Made by a program: the position numbers and the translations under genes
The notes under the pieces: generated by a model
What the model was told of the DNA's origin: nothing
The model's input: only the letters and a program-made list of their open reading frames with translations
The model's database searches: none
Shown here: in pieces, positions 1-10,157 of the stretch
Layout of the letters: every line of letters starts with the position of its first letter
Numbering within the stretch: the stretch's first letter is position 1
Assembly (NCBI GenBank): GCA_016758965.1
Contig: JAEPRB010000384.1
Coordinates: 1 to 28,139, forward strand
DNA: 28,139 nt
Direction of reading: 5' to 3'
Source of the DNA: Circinella minor
Lineage: Eukaryota; Mucoromycota; Mucoromycetes; Mucorales; Lichtheimiaceae

Positions 1-153
1 CCAGATACAGTTAGGTTTCAAAAGGCTCGTACAAGCTTTGTACAAAGTCTTGCCGCCTATTCAGTACTTTCTTATTTGCTTCAATTTAAAGATAGACATA
101 ATGGTAACATTATGTTGGATGAAGAAGCAATTTTTTTTTTCTTTTTCGTGTGA
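1..153 (+). pseudogene. Truncated phosphatidylinositol 4-kinase (STT4/PI4K-alpha-like) catalytic-domain fragment
   Basis: Frame 1 is open from the window edge to a TGA at 151-153. It encodes 42 residues typical of the PI3/4-kinase catalytic loop, including [16 protein letters not shown] followed by [11 protein letters not shown]; the catalytic Asp (codon 31) and Asn (codon 36) are present. In the family this loop is followed at once by a HIDFGF metal-binding motif. Here the sequence instead runs into a T-rich tract, a stop, and then the Elp4 start codon 46 bases later. No GT donor lies at the end of the similarity, so an intron cannot rescue it within this window. The sequence shows a kinase gene cut after DEE; whether by rearrangement, a retained 3' deletion or an assembly join is unknown. 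The SLAAYS...KDRHNGNIM wording fits the STT4 class better than Vps34 or TOR, by family memory only. Confidence 0.75.
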
Positions 154-198
154 AGGAAAGGAGTACTTTCTTTGTACTTTTAGAAATAAAACAGCTAA

Positions 199-1809
199 AT
201 GAGTTTTCGTAAACGTAACGCCGATCAACAACCGAAGCTTCCTTCAGGATCACGTCTCAGTGCATATAATGGACAACTTTTGATTTCTACTGGTGTCCCG
301 TCTCTCGATGACATTATGGGTGGAGGTTTACCTGTTGGCACTGTTCTATTGATCAAGGAAGATCGCGCTACCACCTATGCACAACTATTACTCAAATATT
401 TTTTAGCTCAAGGCATAGCTTCTGGTCATCATTGTGCCTTGGCATCCCGTGACGAGGATGGTAATGAATTGCTACGTAACTTAATGTGGCTCGCAACGTC
501 TAACACAAACGACGATGACGATGATCATGACGAAGCAGCGAAAAGTGCAGCACGATCCAATGCAGAAGGTGATCGATTGAAAATTGCTTGGCGATATGCA
601 CACTTGAAGAAATTCGAATCAGGTGTTCGACAAGGTATATAAATAATATAAATATTGTTTGTTCAAATGACACAAAGAGTGTTTTGTTTTGGCAACGGCC
701 TCTTATTTTATTTTATTATATATCTATAGCACCATCCTCGCCCCCACCACAAACTTCATCTTCTTCTTCAAGCAAAGACTCTAATTCATCAGCTGCTAGC
801 AACGAGCCAAAACCCTATTGTAGTCTTTTTGATTTAACAAAACGTGTTCCAGAATCAGTATTGGAAGAAACTACGCCAACAGTATTGGATAATGCGGATG
901 GGGAAGATGATTATGCAACATTATTGGAGAATATCCGTAAATTAGTTTTAGAAAATAACTTTAGGTAAATGAAACAAGATAAATGTTTGATTGGAGTAAT
1001 TAGAGCTAACACGAACTATCTTGCAATTCATGAATTAGTTCGGCTATACCCGCAAAACCTAATACTTCTCGTAAAGTACTTCGTATTGGTATTCATTCAC
1101 TTGCATCACCAAGTTGGCAATCAAAATCATCTCATGTAAATAAAATTATTCAACCATTCTTTTCAAAGTCAAAATTAAAAAAAGTGCTAAAGCTAATATG
1201 GTTATTTGGTTTATAACATAGGATCTGTATAAGTTTTTCCATGCATTAAGAGGCTTACTGCGTTTCTCTTTTGGTGCGGCAGTAGTCACAATTCCAGCTT
1301 ACTTATATGATGAAGCACCCAATTTTGTTAAGCGAGTTGAACATATAGTTGATGCTGTAATCGAGGTGGAATCTTTCGCAGGTAAAAAAAAAAAAGTTGT
1401 ATATTAATTTTGATAGGAACGAAATAAAAGACTGTTGACTGATTGTATTTTTTTTATTCAAATAACAACAATAATAATAAAAGGTTCCAAGGTCCATAAT
1501 GACGCTCCATACACACAAAATTATCATGGCTTCTTCTACGTTCATAAATTACCAGTACTTAATTCGTTATTACCTCCCAGCACAAAATTATCCGTTCTCT
1601 CAGCAGGTGGAAGTAATGATCTTGCGTTCAAATTACGTCGAAAACGCTTTGCTATTGAAACATTCCATTTACCACCAGAAGGTGGTGTCAGCGAACGACG
1701 AACTGAACCTCCACCATCCTCATCATCATCCAGTGACAACAAGAAAAAGCAACCACGTCGTATTGGTTGTGGATCTACACCAGGAAAAACTGATCTATTA
1801 GAATTTTAG
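199..1809 (+). CDS. ELP4: Elongator complex subunit Elp4 (PAXNEB family), five exons
   Basis: Exons 199-634, 730-964, 1039-1135, 1222-1381 and 1484-1809 join through GT-AG introns of 74-102 bases into 417 residues, with phases 1, 2, 0 and 1 agreeing at every junction. Elp4 forms the RecA-like Elp456 ring of Elongator, which supports wobble-uridine tRNA modification. Visible family features: an N-terminal PSGSRLSAYNGQLLISTG start with GVPSLDDIMGGGLPVGT (a degenerate P-loop region), KIAWRYAHLKKF before intron 1, LRIGIHSL in exon 3, a helical LRGLLRFSFGAAVVTIPAYL in exon 4, and DYHGFF-like YHGFFYVHKLP plus FKLRRKRFAIETFHLPPEGG in exon 5. An acidic D/E/S-rich insert sits around residues 95-120. 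A CTAAC branch site is seen in intron 2. The start codon follows AGCTAA and is the first ATG of the family-like sequence; the upstream 46 bases carry a stop in frame 1. The promoter must overlap the kinase fragment upstream. Confidence 0.93.
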
Positions 1810-4202
1810 GAATGATATTAAATTAGTTATTAGCCATAGGATGATAAAAAAAAATGTATATACGTTTTTAGTAGTTATAAAACAAATTTTATTTAATTGT
1901 ATATTATAGGGAAAATAAACTAGTCAGTATATCAAACGTGAAAAGGGTTATTTTGAGTATGGTTGATTCACTGTCATCAATTTTAAAAATATATGTTAAT
2001 TGAGAGGACCAGTGTTATGATATATTTGAATAAACTTGGAAAAAAAGCAAACAAAAGCAAAGGGGAAAGTGTCTCTGTTTTTCAAAGACGTTTTTCTACT
2101 TTTTCTATTAGTGGAACTGGTATACTGTAATTAGATTACTGATAACGACATCGATCCCTTAAAATTATAGTTCGAGAGATTTCCTCACTATATAATCCCC
2201 ACAAAAGTCCAGTGTATAGTATTTTGTATGAAGGAGGTACGTAGTTGCTTCAAGTGAACTTGTAAAGCTCGACATCAATATTATAGTTTCCATAATCTTA
2301 TTATGACTTAGCATATCTGTAATAGTGGCACAATTCGTTCTAATAACCAAGAAAAATAATGTAAGTACGTATTACATTAATATTAAAAAGAATGGGTTCA
2401 GAAAGAGTAAAGTTACGTATATACAGAGTAAAGATTCCATTCGAATTTTTTGTTACGTACTTTAATACAATGAAAGCTATTACGTAGACTTCAATATTTG
2501 CTTGCTTTTGTACGAATAAGTTGGATACGTAACAGAAAATCATTTTCTGGATGTAGATCTATGCTCACGTCACCCACAATGTTATATAGAAGAAACAGTT
2601 GCTCAAAGTAGTAGCTGCTGAAACACTGCAAGTTGAAAGATTATAAATCATCCCTGAATGTTGATGCCTCTACCTCTTTTTTGCTGAACTTGTTTTATCT
2701 GTAAAATACAGACCAACACTTTATTACCAAGCTTCAGCGGCCGACCATGCATGGTGTTGTACAAGAAAATTATGCGGCAAAAGTTATATATAACTATAAT
2801 CCGCGAGAGGCCTAAATTTCATCAGGCTTAAAAAAATGATGTTGGTGTACTCTTTACGAGTATTTTAAGAAAATATCTGTTCTGGTGGGTGACAGAGTAT
2901 AGTAATGTAAAGATATCTTATTCGTTACAAATTGAAACAGTGGCTTTCGACATAAGAAATGTTATTTATTTCGTATGCTGCAGCTGTCTTGAATGAAACC
3001 AGTATTTATTTATTTTTTCGAAAATGTTTAAAAGACCAACCATAAACTAGTTTTTAATACAACGATTCAGACTATTTTTTATCCCTATGGTATAGTACCA
3101 AGCATTGGATTATGCGTAAAGCTAATGGCTTTTTATAAACAAGTACGTATCATAGTATACTTACCCAATTATAACACAATCGCAATAGAGTGTGTTAATA
3201 AAAATAGGGCAGACCGAGATGGTAAACGCTATTTATTATTTATGCATCTTCATCCCCAAAAATTTCACACAAGCTGAATATATCAATAATATTATGATTT
3301 CTCACTAAATGTTTCGGTTTAAAAATGAACTTTAAGATCATTAAATACGGTTAAACTTCTTTCTTTTACTACACGGTTTTTCTTTTCTATACAGCCATAT
3401 ATTGCGTGGGAGTTTATTAAAAAGAGCCTTTAGATGCTGCCCAACATTATTTGAACTGAAATTATTGTGTACTGTATATGTTAGTATTCCAAACATAAAG
3501 CCATGCGGCAAAGATTATTGTTGCCTGTAAAAGATAGAATATTGTATTATTTAATCCTATAGATCGACAACATGATTGATTCGTGTTTCAAAGGCTATAC
3601 AAGGGCGTTGTAATAGAGTGACATATATTACAATTATACAACTGACGCTATAATATAGATTTTTTTTCTCTAAAAAAGTTCACGATGTTATATTATGACA
3701 ATAAAATTGTTTCCTTGATCTCCCAATTAAAATTATACGTAACAGTAAAATGCATCCCGCTATACGAAGGTCCCAGATTACCGGGCATTAAAGTAGTGTA
3801 TAGATCAAAAAGGATCCGCGGGTAAAAGATCAAAAAAAAAAATACCACCTTAGACTTTTCCCATCCAATGCATAATCCAAATAATAATAATAGTAATGCG
3901 TGAATTACGTACCGAACAAAGAGTCTTAAAGAAGAAAAATAAGTTGTTTCTATTTGACTCATATGAGTAATAAGAAAATAGTATTTAGAAAAGAAAAAGA
4001 CAATAAAATTATTAACAATCATACCCACAAAATAATACACGAGACCGTGGAAAAGGGATTAAAGCTGTATAATATAGTTTTCGGGTAATAAGGAATTTTC
4101 TCCTTTATTCCGAAGAAAGGAAAAAAGAGTAAGCTAAAGGAAACGTTATCATCTTCCTTCCCCCGCTTAACAGCTATACCAGTAAATATTTTTATTTTTG
4201 CA
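1810..4202. other. Gene-poor AT-rich intergenic region
   Basis: No reading frame here shows family-like sequence, splice structure or codon bias; open frames of 60-115 codons are AT-rich and look random. The stretch holds homopolymer tracts and nine copies of the palindrome TACGTA (for example near 2237, 2366, 2415, 2454, 2481, 2525, 3143, 3736 and 3906), much denser than in the neighbouring genes. The final part is the upstream region of the aldolase gene. I see no RNA gene or transposon end. Confidence 0.6.
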
Positions 4203-4330
4203 TATAAAATCTCACACGCTTTTTTTTTTTATCTTTTCCAAGGACAACAAACTTTCTTTTTGTATATTTCTCTTCTACTCTTTTTATTTCTTTATCTTCT
4301 TTGTATAATAATAATAATAATAATATAACA
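4203..4330 (+). promoter_or_regulatory. Probable promoter and pyrimidine-rich leader of the aldolase gene
   Basis: A TATAAAA match at about 4203-4209 lies some 120 bases upstream of the ATG. It is followed by long T/C-rich tracts and an AAT microsatellite running into the start codon. Pyrimidine-rich leaders of this kind also precede the P450 reductase gene. Assignment is by position and composition only. Confidence 0.45.
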
Positions 4331-5456
4331 ATGGTTCAAGGTACTCCACTTGGTAGCGGCGTTTTTGTGCCTATCCCTTCATTTTTCAAGCCTGAAACTG
4401 AAGACTTGGATTTGGAAGCACTTGAAAAGCATGTTAAATATATGTGTAATACCGGTATTGCTGGTATTATTTTTATGGGTTCAACTGGTGAAGCTGTTCA
4501 TTTAAGCGATGAAGAACGCATTACCACCATTACTAAAGGACGCGAATTCATTCAAAAGTACGATCCCTCTGTTAAGGTTCTTGCTGGTTGTGGTACCCAG
4601 TCTGCTCGTGGTACTATTAAGTTGGCCAAAGACGCTGCTCAAGCTGGTGCTGAATATGTTCTTGTATTGCCTCCTTCTTACTACAAACCTAGTATGACTA
4701 GTGATGCTCTGTATGAATTCTTTAAGCGTGTTGCAGATGAATCGCCTGTTCCTGTAGTTATTTACAACTACCCTGGTGTCACACAAGGTGTTGATGTTGA
4801 TGTTGAAACCATTGTTAAGTTAGCAAAACATCCCAATATTGTAGGTATCAAGGGTACAGATGGTAATATTGGTAAAGTCGGATATATTGCTCATCGTATC
4901 ACACCTGAAGGTAAAATAATTATTTTTTTAAGATGCTATGAAAAGAAAGGAAAACGGAGACGAGGAAGAAAATAGTTGAATCAAAAAAGTGGGATTAGTG
5001 TGGAGAAGGTGGAAGATATTGGTAGTGTGACACAAAGGAGAATGATCGCGAAACTCATCTACTTTCTATGAACATAATTTATGTGATAAAGATAATTTCT
5101 CACTTTTGGCCGGATCTGTGGACTTCTTCCTCCCTGCATTATCAGTTGGTGCTGTTGGATGTGTACCTGGTTTAGGTAACGTGGCGCCACGTGCTTGCGT
5201 AGAAGTTCAAAAGTTATTCGATCAAGGAGATTTTGAAAAAGCCAAAAAATTACAACAAACACTTGTTGAGTCTGATGATGCTTTAGCTCGTTGGCACGGT
5301 AACCCTGGTGTTAAGGGTGGTATGAATATTTTATTGGGATGGGGAGGATTACCTCGTAATCCATTGCAACCATTGTCTAAGGAAAAAGCTGAATCGATTG
5401 CAAATGCTGTTGGGGTTGCAATGACTATTGAACAATCTTTGACAACGTCATCTTAA
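4331..5456 (+). CDS. DHDPS/N-acetylneuraminate lyase-family aldolase, two exons
   Basis: Exons 4331-4910 and 5092-5456, split by a 181-base GT-AG intron (phase 1), encode 314 residues, the usual length of class I aldolases of the dihydrodipicolinate synthase family. Visible motifs: GVFVPIPSFF at the N-terminus, FMGSTGEAVHLSDEER (substrate-carboxylate loop), LVLPPSYYKP, YNYPGV with the catalytic Tyr, and GIKGTDGN with the Schiff-base Lys on its strand; exon 2 resumes with LLAGSVDFFLPALSVGAVG, also typical. The ATG at 4331 is preceded by ACA and is the first ATG in frame; the frame extends further only through non-ATG codons. Fungi make lysine by the aminoadipate route, so a lysine-pathway role is unlikely. 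Better candidates from family knowledge are 4-hydroxy-2-oxoglutarate aldolase or a 2-keto-3-deoxy-sugar-acid aldolase such as those of fungal galacturonate and rhamnose catabolism. Sequence alone does not decide among them. Confidence 0.88.
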
Positions 5457-5866
5457 GTAATCATATTAATCCCATCCATTTCATGCGATGATTTTGACAT
5501 GTGAAAAATAATATTTAACCAATCATTTCTTTTCGGCCGTCATTTCTCCGTACTACCAAGTAAACCTTACCCCTTTCATTTCTTTCATATTTTATCGCCC
5601 TTTTTATTATTATGGTTTGTCTGTCGTTAACTCTTCTTTTGTACCTCACATGAACACACACACGCATTCACACATACTTTGTAACATTTTTTTTTCCTTT
5701 TTACAATAAAAAATCATTTTAACTTTTTTTTTTCTTTACCCCACACTTCTTTCTTTCTTCCATTTTTATTTTTATTTTTGACTTTTTATATATATATTGA
5801 ATAAATACTCAATTTATCACTCTTTTTTTTCCTCTCTTCTCTTCTCTCTTCTTTTTACTACAAATA
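5457..5866 (+). promoter_or_regulatory. Aldolase 3' region and P450-reductase promoter
   Basis: This 410-base spacer contains no credible gene. It becomes strongly T/C-rich toward the reductase start, with a TATATATAT run near 5786 and an almost pure pyrimidine tract at about 5818-5856 just before the ATG. The composition resembles the leader of the aldolase gene. Confidence 0.45.
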
Positions 5867-8223
5867 ATGGCATACTCTAAAAAGACAACTTCATCTCTTC
5901 TGGCTATAACACCACTTGATATATTCTTGGGAGGGATTTTAGGTCTTGGTACCATTATTTGGATATCAAGACAATTTCGATCTTCATCTTTCAAATATGA
6001 CAATTCAAATAGTAAACCGGACAATCAAAAAACTGCAGTAAACACTGGCCCTGAACGTAACTTTGTTAAATTGATGAAGCAACAGGTAAATATTTTTTGA
6101 ACCCGTTCTTATTGCAGTACAGGACAAAAATGTGTATACAAGTTTTAATAATCAAATAAATGAATATTTTACATTGGTTATTTATTTTTATATAGAATCG
6201 ACAAGTAATCTTCTTTTATGGATCGCAAACGGGTACGGCTGAAGACTATGCCAGTCGATTAGCCAAAGAATGTTCACAAAAATATGGCGTGAGCGCGATG
6301 ACTGCTGATATTGAATTGTACGACATGACATATCTTGATGCTGTCCCATCTGATAATTTGGTGGTCTTTGTCATGGCCACGTACGGTGAAGGTGAACCCA
6401 CCGATAATGCCGTTGAATTTTGGGAACTATTTAACGGAGAAGAACCAGAATTTTCTGAAAGCACTACATTGGAAAATCTAAAATATATTGTATTTGGGTT
6501 AGGCAATAAGACATATGAACATTATAATGCTGTTGCACGTGTATTGGATACGCGGCTTTCCGAATTAGGCGCCAAACGTATTGGCGAACGTGGGGAAGGA
6601 GATGATGATGCTTCATTAGAAGAAGACTTCTTAGCATGGCAAGAAAACATGTGGCCCCACTTTTGTAATGCTTTAGGTGTTGATGAAAGCAACGCTCAAT
6701 CTGGTCCTCGTCAAGTTATGTTTGGCGTAGAAGAGTTGGATGCAGTAGATAAAACATCTTTGTTTTTGGGTGAATTGGGCGAATGGAAAAATCCTGAACA
6801 GTAAGGTTCTATTTAGGATGATAAATTTGAATATAGTTTAATTTGGAAATTTTTCATCATTATCAGCATAATAAATCAACTAACTTTATTTTTACTTTTA
6901 TTTTAAAGATTACATCAGACAGTCGTGTACGATGCTAAACACCCATACCAAGCTCCGATTTCTCTTTCACGAGATCTTTTTAATGAAAGTGACGACCGTC
7001 ATTGTTTACATTTGGAGATTGATTTATCCAAGAGTAATTTGACATATCAAACGGGTGACCATATTGCAATTTGGCCCACAAACAATGAGGTTGAAGTAGA
7101 ACGATTTGGATCCATACTCGGATTATCCGATAAACTCGATACTGCTATTATGGTGGAAGCATTGGATAGTGCTGCTTCCAAAAAACACCCATTCCCAGTA
7201 CCAACCACTTACCGCGCATTATTTCGTCATTATCTTGATATTTGTGCTCCTGCATCCCGACAAACACTCATGTCTCTTGTTGAATACGCACCAACTGAAT
7301 CATCCAAGGAAACTTTACGTCAATTAGCTACTGATAAAGATGTATATCGCATCAAAGTCGGTGAAGCCATGCGTAATTTGGCCGAAGTATTGGAATTATG
7401 TCAAGATGATGATGAAGGAACAGCAACAAAAATGAGTTCTGGATTTTTCTCTACCGTTCCATTTGATTTGATTGTTGAAAGTTTATCACGATTACAACCT
7501 CGCTATTATTCCATTTCATCTTCAGCTTCAACATCTCCTAAATCTGTTGCTGTAACAGCTGTGACACTTGCATATCAACCAACCAAAGAAGAAGATCGAA
7601 CTGTATATGGTGTCAATACCAATTATTTGTGGCGTATTCATGCTCCAGAAGACAATAGTATTCCTGCATATGATTTAAATGGTCCACGCGATACCCTCAA
7701 GAATCAAAAGATACCTGTACATATTCGTCGATCACAATTCAAACTTCCACGCAACACAAAATTACCTGTCATTATGGTAGGACCTGGTACTGGTGTAGCA
7801 CCATTCCGTGGTTTTGTGCAAGAACGTGTTTATCAAAAACAACAAGGAAAAGAAGTCGGACCCACAGTATTGTTTTATGGTTGTCGTCGTTCAGATCAAG
7901 ACTTTTTATACAAGGATGAATGGCCACAGTTATTTAAAGACTTGGGTGAAGAATCACGAATTATCACTGCATTTTCCCGAGAAACGGAACAAAAAGTATA
8001 TGTTCAACATCGATTAAAAGAACATGGCGAAAAAATGTGGGAGTATATGGAGCAAGGTGCACTCTTGTATGTGTGTGGAGATGCCAAAAACATGGCTCGT
8101 GATGTCAATCAAACATTTGTCAGTTTTGCTATTGAATTTGGGGGGAAAACAGAACAACAAGCACAAGATTATGTAAAGAATTTAAGAACTTCTGGCCGGT
8201 ACCAGGAAGATGTTTGGTCGTAA
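5867..8223 (+). CDS. NADPH-cytochrome P450 reductase, three exons
   Basis: Exons 5867-6085, 6196-6800 and 6909-8223 join in phase (0, then 2) to 712 residues, normal for the family. The enzyme passes electrons from NADPH through FAD and FMN to microsomal P450s, including those of ergosterol synthesis. An N-terminal anchor segment spans about residues 11-34 (LLAITPLDIFLGGILGLGTI). The FMN domain shows GSQTGTAEDYASRLAKE (82-98), ATYGEGEPTDNA (134-145) and FGLGNKTYEHYN. The FAD part has RYYSISSS (473-480) and GVNTNYLW. The NADPH part has GPGTGVAPFRGFVQER (566-581), FYGCRRSDQDFLYKDEW and YVCGDAKNMARDV, with the usual near-terminal Trp in DVWS. The donor of intron 2 overlaps an in-frame CAG-TAA, so without splicing exon 2 would end in a stop. 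Introns are 110 and 108 bases. Yeast orthologue is NCP1; the symbol is left blank because the species is unknown. Confidence 0.96.
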
Positions 8224-8596
8224 AAAAAAAAGAAGTATTATGTTTTTCTTTTCTTAAATCTATTTCAATTTATTATACTCATTCATCTATTATATTATAT
8301 ATATTGTTTGTAAAATCCTTTCATCTTTTCTTTTTGTTTGTACTGCTTTGATTTATATTTAGAAAAAAACAACTTATTTCACGAGGGAAAAAAAAAACTG
8401 ACACTAATTTTTTTTTTTTGTGTGGGGTAATAATATAAAAACGGTTTATAATAATTTTTTGACTCTATTTGGTATCTATGAAAAAAAAGGGGTTGTTCCC
8501 TTTTATGTGATGTAAAATAATTTATACAAATACAATATTTATGTACATGAATCAATGGGATGGTTTGAGCGTGAATCACTTTGCTTTTTATCATAT
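8224..8596. other. Convergent 3' flanks of the reductase and OXLD1-like genes
   Basis: The two genes converge here, 373 bases apart. The spacer is AT-rich, with A-runs directly after the reductase stop and poly-T/A tracts. It presumably holds both poly(A) regions; no separate gene is visible. Confidence 0.6.
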
Positions 8597-9394
8597 TTAA
8601 CCTCCTTTCATTTTCTTCTCCATTGCATAAAATGCTTTCATTGTTGGATCCATTTCATCTTGAATTTGATCCTCTATTGACTTTTTCGGTGCTCTTAGTG
8701 AAGGTGGTAAAGGTTCACCTGCATCTTTAAACCGTTGCCTTAATTCTGCCTTTTCTGTTTGATATTCCTCCATATCTTCTTGATATATATCCCATACACT
8801 ATATATAATATATGACATAAAACCATCAATTACTTTTCTCTTTTTTTTTAACCTTAGCAACAATCACTTACCAATAAGCACATCCACTGGAAAGAGCGAC
8901 AATGACAATAGCAACAAATTAATAAGTTATTTTTTTTTATCCCCATACCAATATTATTATATCATTTGTCATTATTAAAAATCAAGTTACCTCATACAAC
9001 AGTCGTCAGGTGCTTTAGGCTTTTCAGGTAACTGAATTCGTTCACCTTTCAACATGACAAATTCTTTGGGTTCAGGTTCAACTTTTACAGGAAGTGGTGT
9101 TGAGTCCATTGTAGGTACAGTAATGGGAACTTTTGACGTGAATGCCGTATTGGGTTCCTAAATTAATGATTGAAGCGAATTAAACTTCTCATTATACGAA
9201 ACAAGCTTCCTTCTTTTTTTTTTTGGATTTTTTCAAGTTCCAAAACGTATTATTATTATTATTATTATTACCTGCACAGGTTGTTGGAGAATTAATGACC
9301 ACCAACCTTCGTAATTATTTGCTCGAGTATGTTTTGCTCGACTTATTGAGTTTATTAAATGTCGATATGGTATTGGTTGTAATAGTAATGGCAT
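8597..9394 (-). CDS. Mitochondrial oxidoreductase-like domain protein (OXLD1 type), four exons including a 15-base microexon
   Basis: On the minus strand, exons 9394-9272, 9157-8991, 8886-8872 and 8798-8597 encode 168 residues, with phases 0, 2 and 2 matching. The N-terminal 40 residues (MPLLLQPIPYRHLINSISRA and on) are basic, hydroxylated and free of acidic residues up to the Glu at 29, as in a mitochondrial presequence. The core assembles as PDDCCMSGCAYCVWDIYQED, the Cys-rich oxidoreductase-like motif (CC-x2-GC-x2-C-VWD) found in OXLD1 and its fungal relatives, followed by a charged helix and a DPTMKAFYAMEKK tail. The motif depends on the microexon: its 15 bases encode most of SGCAY, and skipping it keeps the frame but deletes one of the conserved Cys residues. 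The biochemical role of the family is poorly known; a redox or metal function is a guess from its cysteines. It converges with the reductase gene. Confidence 0.85.
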
Positions 9395-10157
9395 AATTGT
9401 TTTATTCTTTGTATAAAAAAAAGAGAGATCGATCGCCTTGTTTTTATTTTTATTTTTTCCAAAAAAGAAAACTCAAAGTTATTTCGATACAGAGATGTTA
9501 TTAATTTAAAGAGACAGCGGAACATGTATATTATCCGATATCCGAGGACAGTTAGGAATCATGATTTTTTTTTTTGCTAATCCAAAAGTTTTGTTGATAC
9601 ATTAAATAAAATTCTTTTTACAATACCAATGAGATCAGTGTTTATTCTGGGTTAGCTTATTTTTATTCTTATTTTTACTGTATGTGCTTCACCATGTTAC
9701 TATATATATAGTGAATATATAAACTCTTAGAATGCTTGGATGATATCTAAATGGAGCAGTGCAAGCACAAACGCTGAAGACTTGTATAGATTACATGTAG
9801 CAGATACAGAAACATAATCATAAATTACGTACAGCTAGATCTATTTAATATTATTATGTCCAGTAATAGAATTTGGCTCGTTACTCTTAAAAATATACTG
9901 GTCCTTAGATCATTATTTATATTGACATGTAGTACAGAAATGGTACCTACATACATAATCCATAGATGATTTGGTTCTTTCATACTATAAGCTTACAATA
10001 AAACAACACTTGCTTTATATACATTCATTAAGGTCACTGAATAATTTTTTTTTGATTACTATACCACATAAGACAAAAAAAAAGAACAACGCCCTTTCCA
10101 TCCCACTCTTATACTGCTGCTGTCTGCTTTAAATAATTATATAAAAAAAAGAAGATA
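9395..10157. other. Intergenic region upstream of the OXLD1-like gene
   Basis: This 763-base AT-rich stretch holds the presumed promoter of the minus-strand OXLD1-like gene at its left and the 3' flank of the next minus-strand gene at its right. One TACGTA occurs near 9829. I see no coding, RNA or transposon signature. Confidence 0.55.

Noticed and set aside
1303..1545. 80-codon minus-strand frame
   Set aside because: It overlaps Elp4 exons 4 and 5 and an intron on the opposite strand, with no motif.
3693..4040. 115-codon minus-strand frame with hydrophobic segments
   Set aside because: Phe/Tyr/Leu richness is expected from AT-rich DNA. There is no family motif, and the frame covers poly-A/T tracts.
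4301..4330. Upstream start for the aldolase adding ten residues
   Set aside because: The extension begins at TTG and encodes a Tyr/Asn run from the AAT microsatellite; the ATG at 4331 matches family length.
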